This document shows positions 12,443 through 23,200 of a stretch of DNA of 64,000 bases, piece after piece; position 1 is the first letter of the stretch; the number at the start of each line of letters is the position of its first letter. Position numbers and translations under genes: made by a program. The notes under the pieces are model-generated. The model was not told the DNA's origin, searched no databases, and saw only the letters and a list, made by a program, of their open reading frames with translations. This DNA is from Rostratula benghalensis (lineage: Eukaryota; Chordata; Aves; Charadriiformes; Rostratulidae), in assembly GCA_013399305.1 (NCBI GenBank), contig VXAI01000082.1, positions 1,985,620-2,049,619 of the forward strand, given 5' to 3'.

Positions 12443-15400
12443 AATTAATAACACTGTAAGATGAAAAAAAAAAGAGTTTGGGTTGGATCATGCAAGCAGT
12501 CAATACATTTGTAGAATATTTGCAGATCTGTATTTACTATATATATTTAGTTAATGACTTTCACAGGCTTATTAAGAGAGGTCTATTTTAAATCAATGAC
12601 TACCCTTAAAGAAGGTGAACTATGAAATGACCTAATATACTTATCTGTTGTTTCTTACAAGTAAGCTGTTTTCTCTTTTAAATAGTGTCTTGTGACAGTA
12701 TTATGGTTAAGTAGTTTAACTGGGAAACTGATGTTTGTGAATTTGGAGAACTTTGCATAGGGAGATTACATTGTTGGTCATTTACAATTTGGGATGAGTA
12801 TGTGTCAGATTCAAACAAAGTAAGAAAAAAATTAACATCCAGTCCCGTTAAACTGAACAGCACGCTTTCAGGGAGGTCAATATTTTGTTCTAAGAGATAC
12901 TTTCCAAGTTAGTGAGGTCTGACAAGGTGATTACATTGTTAGGAGATGTACTGATAGTGGCTGAGATAACATAAAACAACTGTAAATTATTTGAAGGAAC
13001 AAAGACTAAAAGTGATCCCAGTACAAACAGTCTCAGTGGCAAATGAAGAAATAACTCTTGGTACAAGGTAGAAGGTGCTGAATATACAAACGTGTTCCAA
13101 GAAATGCTTTGCTATCAGCATACAATGGGATATTGCATCTTTTTCCATTTTCTTGTTTTAGCCAAACCTGTGGGTGTTCCCAGGGAAGAACATCTTTTTC
13201 AGCAACCTCTGCTAACAACGTTCTGAAGGAAATCCCTTTACGGGTTTCAGAGGCATTTAAGAGGAAGACTACTTTTATTAGTAGTACGTTTTGCTATTAA
13301 ATGAAATGTACCTGGCCAAGGAGGACTTCTGGAATAGTTAAGATCCCTTAATTCACAATATGTGTGCTCTGGCTTACAGAGATGATGAGAGCTCACTTCT
13401 GTCGCAGAACCATGCAGCAAACTAAAAAAGCCTTGCTGGAGTTAGTTGAGGAGGGAAATTTAGGCCTGTAGAGAGACAGATTCGGTTGGTGACCCCTAAA
13501 CTCCCTGTTATTTCATAGGGCCACCTTTGTTTGCAGGGTAAATTCTGTTCCCTGTGCTGCTCCTGGTGAATCCCCTTGTGCAAAGCACGCGTGCAGGGCA
13601 GTTTGCATGGCCAGGATTCAGATTCCCCCTTGCTAAACGCTTAACAGAATACTACTTGTTTTCAGGGCCTTTGTGCTTTTCCCTTCTCTCTGTCCCTTTT
13701 ACCTTCTCCCTGGCAAAAGACACGCACTAAGTATGTGTGTGTGTGTAATGGTTTCAGCTTTAAAAAAGTAATGGGGAACTTCTCTCCCCGGCTCCACCAT
13801 TTCCAAGTGACATGATGTGTGGCCACTTTTGTCTGTTTCTCATATCCCTTTTTTGAGATCCTAACCCTGCTCTGCATCACTTTTATAGACCCCAAACCCA
13901 CATGGTTTTGATTTGGCAGAGAATGGCAGATTGCTTCATATTAGAAAGGATGTGAATGCTTGTTTTTGGATTTTGTTTGGTGTTTTTCAACTACATCTCC
14001 TGTAGTTTCCATATTGAATTTGGTTGTAAACTAAAGAGTATGCTGCACATTTTGTTATGTTGATCCTCGAGATGGAGCTGCCCTGATGGCACTTCCATCC
14101 TCTAATTATCTGATTCAGACAAAGTAGACTTTCAGGTATTTTTCATGCAACCACTTACTGCAAAGCATTAATCAGTTTGAAAGATAATTAAGACTTGTAG
14201 ATCAACTTCAATTTACATTGAGACCTCTTCCACTGACAGCACATAAGAGCTGAATAGTGTCTATGATTATCTATATGAGCTTTAAGGCTCCTTTACACTA
14301 TCACAGTGCTACAAATGTGACTCATGAATATTCACTGCTGGCAAACTACCATTGAGTAAGAATCTTTTTCTTTAAACTACCTGGGTTTTAGTTGCTTATG
14401 TCTATGAAATAAATGTTCATCTCCCACCCTCTGAAAACCTCTTCTATCAGTTCCTACGCTAGCCTTTCACAAAGAATTTAGGCAGCATTCAGACATTTTC
14501 ATGTTATGCAAAGCATTAAGAAGAACGTTGTGTGTGTTCTAGACTACCCAGTAGAACAGCCGAAAAGCCCAAATATCATTTGCTTCATGGTTCTAGTTTG
14601 GAAAGGAAAACCAAAGAGTAAAGAAAAGCAAACTAGACTTTCCTGGATTCAGAACATACTAAAATAATCTATTCTTTGCATATCTATTAGGTTTCTCTTT
14701 CAGTTTCTCCTTCTGCCTCAATGCTTGCCCCTAGAAGGGCTGAAAACACAGTACCAGCAAGAGGTGGTTTTAAACACCAGCATCTTTACTACAACATCAT
14801 CTTTCGTTAAGAGCTTCTGTGGTGACAAAACAGTTTTAAAAACATGACCTAAGTGTAACCTGGGCATAGATGTCTGCTTAAGTTTTCACAGGGGCTGAAA
14901 GAATAGCTCTGTGAGATGTGAGCCTCATCTTAACAGGGTTTCCTCTTGTATGCCCTTTATTTTACACGTGAACTTTCTCTACTCTTCCTGCTCTTCCAGG
15001 CAGCCGAGGTTCAGTCACAGCATCCAGTCAAATTACTGTAGTGACAAGGCACATATTTACTTTGGGAAAGAAACCTTACCTATTTTTAATCCAATTACGA
15101 TAAAATAAATTCCAAGGGATCTGCTGGTCAGACCTGCCAAGACAGACACCAGTCCAAGAGACTGGTTGGAATCACATAGTAGATCAGCCTGACAGGCCGC
15201 TAGACTACTCTTCTGCCTAGAAAAGTGGAAAGCATCAGCAGCTTAAGAGAAGAGAGAAAGAAACTCACAGCAGGCTTATAAAATATTTAATATAATTAAA
15301 AATGCAGATTTACTGAAATCCCGAAACACAGCTTTTTATTTTTCCTTTTTTTTTTTTTTTGGTTTTTTTTTTTTGTTTTGTTTTCTCCACTTTCTGGTAT

Positions 15401-15639
15401 GCTTCAAATGGAGTTTTTCCACAAATAAAATGTCTCAAATTTTGGGTAATCATCCAACCCAAATTTAATCTTGCTAAATCATTGACCATCTTTTGCAGCA
15501 AAGTTTCAAATTCTTGTGCTTTACAGTACATATGGGGGTAGAGATGGAGGGCAGAAGGGAGGTAGAGAGAGACAGACATACAGACAAGATAGTGATCGTC
15601 TCCCTCCCCACGCACACTTTTTCATGTACCCAGCTTTAC
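12443..15639. other. Intergenic DNA
   Basis: No gene is seen. There is a short TG repeat (13734-13746) and T-runs at 15346-15360 and 15363-15374. The stretch 14160-14350 is rich in TAATTA/ATTAA-type words and free of simple repeats, so it could be a conserved non-coding element. That cannot be judged without alignment. Confidence 0.5.
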
Positions 15640-15845
15640 TTGCTGCTGCTGTTGGAGCCCTTTCTTTCGGTTCTGCAACATCCCTGTGTGCAGGATGCAG
15701 CCGTCTGCCCTGGGCACCGCTGCTGAGCGGCTCCGGGGGCAGCAGGAGGGTCCTTGCCTTGCTCTGCCCCGTTGCTGTGGAAGGAGCAGGGATGGGCATT
15801 ACTTCCCCTCTCTCTCTGCCCTTTCATCCAGACCCATCCCATCAG
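15640..15845. other. Small GC/CpG-rich patch 1.1 kb upstream of the CpG island
   Basis: A local rise in GC with several CpG in otherwise AT-rich DNA. It carries overlapping open frames on both strands. The plus frame (15686-16066) runs through a T-run that codes a string of Phe, which argues against coding. It could be an isolated enhancer or alternative promoter. No motif decides this. Confidence 0.35.
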
Positions 15846-16869
15846 AGAAATTAAATTTAAGAGCGGGTGAGCTCAAGCTGCCTGCTTCAAGGGCCTCTTG
15901 TGGTATAAAAAAAGACACATTTGATGGTTTGTTTTTTTTTTTTTTAAATCCACAAGCTATATGTGGTTATGTGTTAAGAACACTAAGCCCCAAACAAGTT
16001 CATTTTCTTCAGTGGGATTTGCAGATACTGGTTGTTAAAACACAGACAAGAACTATTGCAAGATGAGGGCTGAGTAAGCAAGTACTTGAAAACCCAAGAA
16101 AATCCCAAAGCTAAGATTTCTGCTGCAACATTCAGTCACCCTTGCTGCACATCTCTAGATTTTATTATTTAATCTATATCCTGTGAGGTGTGTAGGATGC
16201 GTAATGAAGCCAAAACGATATTGCTTTGGAAAAGTTAGCATTTGTAATTTCCTGACTTTTGAATATTTGGTTTTTCAGCATCAGTAATGCACTAAAACTG
16301 TATTATGTGTCCTATTTATAATTGACTTGATTTTTTTTTTCTTTTTAACTGTTGATACGATGATTACTTTCTGGAGGAAGAGTGAAAAGACCAATGCTTT
16401 TTCTTTGGCCCAGTACCACAGGATCTACTTTACACATTTTTCATTGCAGTGATACTACACTGGTGAGGGAAAGTTGGTGTAGGTGGGAGTTTGGCTGCTC
16501 AACGCCTCTCAGATGAATGAGACTTGGAAGCCTCTCAAGGACGGTGTTATTTTTAATTCCCTTTCCAAACTCACTAGAAACACTCGAGGGTATAAAGCTT
16601 TTTACGTGTGTGTTTACAGGACGGTGCGTTTACTCCAGCGCCTTCCTCCACGGCACCACCTCCTCAGCAGTTCAAGAGACTGTTTGTTTAGCACTTGATA
16701 AAAAATAAAAGTTAAACAGATTACCGCAGGTTAAATTAACATTTATGACCTTTAGTACAGAAAGCTCCACTTCCCTGCTGTGCATGAAAAATGTAGAAGG
16801 GATGTTAAGATGTTCAAGCTAAACATGCTTGCCGGACTCATCCAAGGAGCCTGTTTGGCAGCGGGTGAA
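15846..16869. other. Upstream flank of the CpG island
   Basis: AT-rich, with a TATAAAG string at 16591-16597 and an AATAAA-type word near 16704. I see nothing that supports a separate gene. Confidence 0.5.
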
Positions 16870-17279
16870 GGTGCCCGTGAGGTAAAACACGATGGTCGCC
16901 AATGCTGCCGTACCTGTGCGTTGTCCCACCGCACCTACGAGGGGCCCAGGCCAAAGCCGCCCCCCGGGAAGGTGCCACAGCTGCCGCAGGCCTGACCTGG
17001 CGCAGCAGGGCCGCCCGGGCCCGGCGCACCTGCGGCGGCGGGCAGGGGCTGTTAGGCCGCCCCTGCCGGGGGCAGGCCCCGCGGACCCCGTTCGCCTCCG
17101 GGCCCTCCCCCGCCGGGCTCAGGTGACACCGGCCCCGGCGGCTCCCCGGGCCGCCGCGGAGCTTCCTGGTTCCCAGAAGGTGCCGGAGCGGCTGCAACAG
17201 GAACTGAGAGTCGGGGGGGAGGAGGCGGTGCCGCCGCTCCGCTGCAGTCGCGGCCCGAGCCGGGGGGAGCGGAGCAGCC

Positions 17280-17306
17280 ATGGGCCGCCGCCCGCCGCCG
17301 CGCTAA
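17280..17306 (+). promoter_or_regulatory. Candidate upstream ORF (8 codons) in the DENND1B leader
   Basis: An ATG in a strong context (GCAGCCATGG) opens an 8-codon Arg/Pro-rich frame (MGRRPPPR) ending at TAA, 116 bases before the DENND1B start. If transcription starts upstream of 17280 it could lower initiation at the main start. Whether it lies in the mRNA is unknown, because the transcription start cannot be read from the sequence. Confidence 0.4.
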
Positions 17307-17414
17307 GCCGCCCCCGCCGCCGAAGGGAGAGGGGCCGGCGCTGCCCCCTCGTCCCTGCCGGGCGGGGCGCTTCTCCCTGGGGGGCGCTGGAACAGCCATC
17401 GCCGGGAGCCCGCG

Positions 17415-17420
17415 ATGTGA
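17415..17420 (+). promoter_or_regulatory. Start-stop minimal upstream ORF (ATG TGA) abutting the DENND1B start
   Basis: ATG is followed directly by TGA, and after two more bases comes the DENND1B ATG at 17423. The A of the TGA is the -3 purine of the main Kozak site. Start-stop elements are known to stall ribosomes. Here one sits within a single ribosome footprint of the real start. Its own context is moderate (CGCGATGT: G at -3 relative to its A, T at +4). Confidence 0.45.
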
Positions 17421-17422
17421 CC

Positions 17423-17439
17423 ATGGACAGCAGGTTCAA
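17423..17439 (+). CDS. DENND1B: DENND1B coding exon 1 (start codon, phase 2 end)
   Basis: These are the first 17 coding bases, giving MDSRF plus two bases of the Lys-6 codon. The start is chosen because it has an ideal Kozak context (A at -3, G at +4), lies in the CpG island, and joins in frame to exon 2 to give the DENND1B N-terminus. The donor is GTGAGT at 17440, immediately repeated as GTGAGT at 17444 because the intron opens with a GTGA tandem. Reading through the donor gives AAG TGA, so intron retention or use of the +4 donor ends translation after six residues. The exon lies next to two upstream ORFs (17280-17306 and 17415-17420). The transcription start is not visible, so the 5' UTR part of the exon is left open. 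Confidence 0.9.
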
Positions 17440-17567
17440 GTGAGTGAGTGAGCGCGGAGGGGGGCCGCAGCGAGGCTGTCAGGCGCGGTGGGCCGAGCTG
17501 AGCTCCGCGGCAGGCAAAGAAGCGAGTAGGCCTTGCAGCCGCCCCGGCCTGCCGGGCCCGGCAGGCA

Positions 17568-17596
17568 GGGGGAGGGAGGGGAGGAGGGGGAGCGGG
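17568..17596 (+). other. G-quadruplex motif, start of DENND1B intron 1
   Basis: Five G-runs of three or more (17568-17572, 17574-17576, 17578-17581, 17586-17590, 17594-17596) are separated by loops of 1 to 4 bases on the non-template strand, about 130 bases after the exon 1 donor. A second such motif is at 17655-17682 and runs into the assembly gap. Confidence 0.6.
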
Positions 17597-17682
17597 AGCC
17601 CACCCGGCGGGAGCATGCGAGGGGCCGGGCGCGCCGCAGCCGCTGAGTGACAGCGGGGAGGGCGGGAGGCAGCGGGGCCGGG

Positions 17683-17771
17683 NNNNNNNNNNNNNNNNNN
17701 NNNNNNNNNNNNNNNNNNNNNNNNNNNNNNNNNNNNNNNNNNNNNNNNNNNNNNNNNNNNNNNNNNNNNNN
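17683..17771. other. Assembly gap (89 N)
   Basis: The unknown bases lie inside the CpG island, in intron 1. The left flank is a G-quadruplex motif and the right flank is a purine-rich GGGGGAGGAGG tract. A GC and structure dropout in sequencing is the likely cause. The true length may differ from 89. Confidence 0.98.
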
Positions 17772-20159
17772 GCAGCAGGGGGAGGAGGCGGCGGCTGCGG
17801 CGCTGGCTCCCGGCCCCGCGGCTGCCCCAGCGCGCCTGTTCTGACATCGCCCTCCCGCAGCGGCGGTGCGCGGGGGGAACGCGATCTTGCAGCCCCTAGC
17901 CACGCCGGGTCGGGGACCGGTGCCCGGAGCGGTGCCTGGTCTCTGCCGGCTTGTGGCCGTTGAAAGAGGGTCGTGAAATGGTGGCAGGTTGCCCGTGGGG
18001 CGGCTGAAGCCCGCGGGGCCGGCTCCTTGCCTGGGTCACCGGCCCTCACTCAGGCCTGGGCAGCAGCGCTGCCTGCAGTGACCCTGCCTGCGGCAGCTGG
18101 TGGGCCAGGGTTTGTGACAGTAATCGCTCCAGTAATTACAAACCTTCATTTTGCCATTATGGTATGGCAGGTGCCAGACGGATTTTTGGGTGTTTGGAAG
18201 CACTCCTATCCAGCCTTATCCATCAGGAGTGGCCACCCGGTCTTGCTGACACTGGAAACCAACAAGATGCTAAATATGGGTTTCAGAAATTGACAAAAAA
18301 TCTCTGTGTAAATATATGATGAATAAGTAAGGCTGCTACCAGGTAGCTGTGAAAGAAATGAGAGTCAGTCTGACAATTCTTAGATTAGTTTGACACATTT
18401 TTGACACTTCTAAGCGTAGTGGGATGTGAAGAGTAAACTTAGAAGCTTTTTTTTTCTGCAAAAGCAGATTTGGAGTGGTATAGTGAAAGACGGAAGGCAG
18501 CATGACTTCAAAGAGCATTCTTCATGAGGGTAACAGCTAGGAGTTGAGTTAGATGCCTTCATTTGGTAACACTTTAACTGATTCACATTCACATTAAACC
18601 CCAATATTGTGTGGTCTGAGTTTTAGGAAGAAGTGGAAGGGGAAGATGGCCTGGGAGTGTAAACCCAGCGCCTGAGCCAGAGTAGTGTTATAAAATGTCA
18701 CTTCTTTTAAAGGAAGGATTTTTGTCACTCAGTTTTCTAGGTAGCTTGACGAAGCCAAGCCTTATCAGTTTCATTCTGAACCCACTTGCCAGCCAGAGTA
18801 ACAATGGATGGACTTTAATACCAGAGTAAATCTCCAATATCCTGGATTTAGGCTGTTGTAACTCAGAGCAGAATTTGATCCCCTACACACAGGATCAGTA
18901 GATATAGGGTTTTCCAAACTAAATGCTTTATAATACAATGTAAGGAAAGATTGTGATACAGGTGGGTTATGTGTGCATAACCTGAATTAGACCATAATTG
19001 CATATCTCAGTAGATGATGGTGCTGAGGTCACTGAAAGCATGTACTGAATCAATTAATTTGTGACAGCTGAAATTTTCTCCAGCTCGGCCTTTGGATTTA
19101 ATTCAAAACTTTTTCTTTAAAGAAACACCCGTGTATTAATTTGCTGCATGCTTTATTTGAAGCATTCTAGAAACCTGGAACTAAGCCTTGGTTTTTTTTT
19201 TTTTTTATTTGCCCAAAACTCCAACTGACTTCAGTGGGAGTGTTACTCATGAAGGGAGCTCAAATGTGAGCCTTTTATGTGGTTAAACAGATAATTGATA
19301 TGGGTGCGGTTATACCACTTGTTTTTAATATAAATAGCACCTTCCTTGGTAGGCAGAGAGAGGTGGGTGGTATAGTAATGGCATTTAGAACTGTTTTAAT
19401 AAATACTTAGTATGGGATCAGGTTGAATGTTAATTGCTGTTAGCATATGTAGTTCATTATTATCAGGTGTGTATTTACTGGGGCAGGGAAGGCTGTCACA
19501 GTGCTGACCATGATGGCTGCTGCAGATATGGTTTTGTCTTCCCATCTTCCTGGATAGTTTAGGATTGTGTCCATCCCTAGTTATTGCATTACATTTTTTT
19601 TACTCACTGATTCGGCCTTTAAAGTCAATTATCAATACCTCGTGAAAGAGGAAGAAAAGTGATTCTCAGCTTGTGGTGGTAATCATATGCATGTAAGGGG
19701 TAGTGACTAAATTAATGGAATTAAAATGAAAGTCTAATAATGGGCTATTCCTATTACGTCAAAATAAAACGTAGCTTTATAAAAGGCTGGGCATAACTCC
19801 ATTAATATGTTTCAGACTGTGTGTTAAGGATTTTAGTACTATTTTTTTCTAGCTTTCAGGTGTAGTATGATGAATTGTCTGCAAAGCTATTTGATGTATA
19901 AATCAGTGACAGTATCACTGAAATAAATCACACAGTTTAGCTTGTTTCTATTGCTTATTCTTTTTTTAAGTCTGTATAGGGAAATGTGACTTTTTGGTTC
20001 TTCCTTAGAACTAACCTGATTTCTAATTTTATTATAATTAAGTTGTTGTTTATTTAAATGTTATTCTGTGGAAATAGAATTCTGTGGAAAAGATACAACA
20101 CTGTAGAAACACTATCTGAAACATATATCCGATTAATCAATTGTGTTTACTGCTTCCAG
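17772..20159 (+). other. Rest of DENND1B intron 1
   Basis: The CpG island ends near 18115. From there to exon 2 the DNA is AT-rich. It holds a relic repeat near 19205-19275 and a T-run at about 19191-19206. No other gene is seen. GGAAGATGGC at about 18641-18650 resembles an ETS/YY1-like core but stands alone. Confidence 0.8.
19205..19275. repeat. Relic of an old sauropsid interspersed repeat (name not recalled)
   Basis: The core reads as an imperfect palindrome. CTCCAACTGA (19219-19228) pairs with TCAGTGGGAG (19231-19240) with one mismatch. I recognise this 'ACTTCAGTGGGAG' block, followed by an ACTCATGAAGG segment, as a repeated pattern in bird and reptile DNA. I cannot assign it to a named family. 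Confidence 0.35.
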
Positions 20160-20224
20160 GGAAAATCCAGAACGTACCTTTGATTTGGTACTGAAAGTAA
20201 AATGCCAAGCATCTGAAAATGAAG
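20160..20224 (+). CDS. DENND1B: DENND1B coding exon 2 (uDENN start)
   Basis: This 65-nt exon is flanked by a TTCCAG acceptor (ending 20159) and a GTAAGA donor (from 20225). Its first base completes AAG (Lys-6), followed by 21 codons (ENPERTF..., VLKVKC, ending SENE). One G is left over for the next exon. The residues match the opening beta-strand of the DENND1B uDENN module, and the short length and phases fit the family's exon pattern. Joined to exon 1 it gives MDSRFKENPERT, close to the mammalian N-terminus as I remember it. The flanking intron 1 is only 2.7 kb, while intron 2 after it is 37 kb. No frame disruption is seen. Confidence 0.93.
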
Positions 20225-23200
20225 GTAAGATACCTTGCCTACTGATATTTATTAATAGAAATGAGAGGTGGAAAAAAAGATGACACTAGATCACGATGCA
20301 AACTACTTATATTCTGAACTGCTGTTGAACTGGGATTGTATTAGGAAGTGACATGGTTATTTTATTGCCTTTTAAAATCTATTAATGTGTTAATTAATAG
20401 TTGTCCTGGGGTTTTGTTGTTATATTTTCATTTGGGTTATTGTAAAAATATTTTTGTTCTGAGGGAGATACTTATAAAGCTTGGACTTGAAATGTATCTT
20501 AAGTCTTAAAATGTTGATTTTATGTAAGGTTTTATTTTAGCAGAACAATTGACTTCTGTCTGTCAGTGGAATGTTAACTTGGATAGGTGTGATAGGGAGA
20601 AAGTAAGTTCCTTTCTGAACAGTAGAAAGAGACTTTTTTTCTAGCTCATGTTTGGCAACTGCTTTGGTTTGATACATGATACAAACAACAAGTGCTGATT
20701 TGAGCTTATATTACCCATCAGTTTCACGTCTCTATAAACATGTGGTAAAAGAGATGCAGTAGCACAAGAATTATCTGAGAGAGGCTTTTTTCTACTTTGG
20801 TAAAAAGAAGATGGAATTTCCAGTGCTGAAATTAAAGTGACCCCTAGAAAGTCCATTGGGGAACTTGGTTCATGTTCTCATCCAAGATTCTTGTTTTATA
20901 AAAACACAGGGAAAGAAGAAGTCTTGTTGCTCTAGTCATGTTAGGCTGTGACAGCTGTGCTGTGTCTTAATCACAATTGTAAAAACAATACACTCTGTTT
21001 TAAGGTGTAGTTTATTTCTTATCCTGCTGTGCTGATGGATACTGTTTCCAGAGTTTACTACCCTAACAGATTAGAAGGCTATGGAAGTTTATAGCCCCAA
21101 ACTACATTTTTTAAAAAATTATTTTCACACAACATTTCTGTTATTGGTGTCATGGGTATGTGCCTACAATGTTTACAAAAAACATTTTGGGTCAAGCTAA
21201 GCAATTGTAGTTCTCTAGGTCTTTTCCTGACAGTCCCAATGGGCTTTTCTGTTGCATTATATATTATCCATTACTCATATTTAAGTTCCTTTGCTTGCCC
21301 CTCCCCCCTTTTCTTTTTTCTCCTCTTCATAAGATTGTTCATTCAGTTGTGGACATCTCGGTCATGGTGCAGTCCTTGTGTATTTTCACTTTTTTCTATG
21401 ACCACCTGATGTCCTTCAGTTTATTTTCTGCTTTTTTGATTTACTGTTAATACAGTCATGGTTTGGGAAATAGATGGGAAATCAAAGTTTTGGGAAATCA
21501 ATCTTGCCTCACTGGTCTTTGTTGTGGTTTGTATCATGGCATACTTTACTTTCTGTTCTCGCCCTTTTGCAGCTCTTAGCTTGGTAATTTCATAGATGAT
21601 GTCTGCTAACCTTGCTTAGATACTTGATTTCTGATCTGTTCCTCCTTGTACTGTGTTTAGTATATGTCTCCTGACAGCCCTTCTTGGGGCTTAGACCTAG
21701 CTTCCACCTGCAGATTTTATTCCATTTCCCTTTCTTCCTTTCCCTCCAGAGAGCTAGTTTTTCAGGTCTTCATGTTGAAATCTTGAAAAATGTGTTTTAT
21801 TTCTGTGAACAGAACATGGATCTATATCCTTTTAGTTTCTTTTATCTCCCTTTTGAATTCTGATTTTTGTTTTGCATTCTTCATATCTCTACTGTCATAA
21901 GAAACCACTTCTCATTACCTGCAGGTCTGTGAATGACTGCCTGCACTTGAATTCTGGTCGCAGTCACTCCCCCTGTCTCCCTCAGTGAGCCTTTTGTGCT
22001 CTTCGTCAGTTGTCCTCTGTGGAGAGTAACATCTTTAAGAAATCTGTGCAGCTCCTTGAACTGTGACCTGAGTTAATGTGGAGACTTTATTGTGGGTGCA
22101 CCCTCTTCTATTCCACTTCTTGCTGTCATTCCTTCTACCTGGCATGGGCTCAGTTGCTGTTTGTCATGGGCTGGCCAGAGGCAAACAGGAGCTCTGGTAC
22201 CGGTAGTGTTGGAGTCTGCAGTGTGTGACTGGTGAGGGATTAAGAGGGGTTTCAGCTGGCCTGGAGGTTGTATTGATTATTGCACGAGTCCCTAGATTGA
22301 CACAAAAGTACAGTCCCTTTTTACCAGTCAAAGTGTGCTGGCTGAATACTCCAGTTACCATGCTGCTGTACTTGGTGATCCATCTGGGATTTTTTAAAAT
22401 TTCTTTCATATTGTATCTAATTCAATTAACAACCTCACTCCAGTGAGGGCTTGACATCGTATTTACAAGTGATATTATGAGCACAGTGATGTATCAAATT
22501 AATATATCTGAATGTTAAAGTTATTTAAAGGAAATTCACAAGGGACAAAAGCGTATTGTCTTCACCACCACTTTAGAAATGGAGCACAAGGCTTGTCATG
22601 CTAAACAGGGAGCTTTCAAGGTTGGTTTATTATAAGGCCTAACAAATTTGACAGTTACCCTGTATTGTAGGTCTTGCCTTTAAATAGATTTTCATGCTAG
22701 GATAATCTTTTGAATATATCATACTTGAAAACGTGATCCATTCACCTGTTTCTTTGCTCATGCCTCTTTCTTTCTTTTGAAAGAGATTTGTGTTTAAATA
22801 GGGGCTTTCTCTCTCGCATCCCATCTGCTCCTTGAACTTGTTCCTGAAGCTATGTCAGGGCTGAATTTGTGACATCACTGTCACCAGTGTTGCCGTGGAA
22901 ATATCACAGCCACAAAATTATGATCTCCCTGCATGAGTGAGCAGCAGGAGAAGCTGACTTAGGAGTGAGGAAGATCTTAACGTGACCCATGTATCTTTAA
23001 GCTTTTTCTTTTCAAGATTTGCTGTAGTGTATATTCTCCTGCATTTTAATTTCCCTGTGCCAGCGTGTAAGTGTTCTAACAAATGAAAGTCGAGGTAACC
23101 CTACTGCATGTGTAGCTATTAATAAGATGATGGTTTTGGGAGGACACTATATGCCTGCAATGATGTGACATGAGGAAAATTTGTTTGTTAAAATTACTAT

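Larger units (their letters stand above)
16870..18115 (+). promoter_or_regulatory. CpG-island promoter of DENND1B
   Basis: Base composition jumps from AT-rich to very GC-rich with dense CpG between about 16870 and 18115 and falls back sharply after it. The island contains exon 1 and the start of intron 1, so it is the expected TATA-less broad promoter. A classical GC box (GGGCGGGGC, Sp1/KLF type) is at 17360-17368, and a second GGGCGGGA is at 17660-17667. I see no TATA or CCAAT box close to the start codon. A TATAAAG string at 16591-16597 lies outside the island, about 830 bp upstream, and is of doubtful relevance. Several long open frames cross the island on both strands. They are products of GC richness and not genes. 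Confidence 0.88.

Noticed and set aside
15686..16066. 126-codon plus-strand frame in a GC-rich patch
   Set aside because: It includes a string of Phe coded by a T-run and an AT-rich tail of different composition. No domain and no splice evidence.
17303..18049. Long minus-strand frame across the CpG island (and partners on both strands)
   Set aside because: Stop codons are rare in CpG-rich DNA. The frame also runs through the N gap and its product is low-complexity A/P/R/G.
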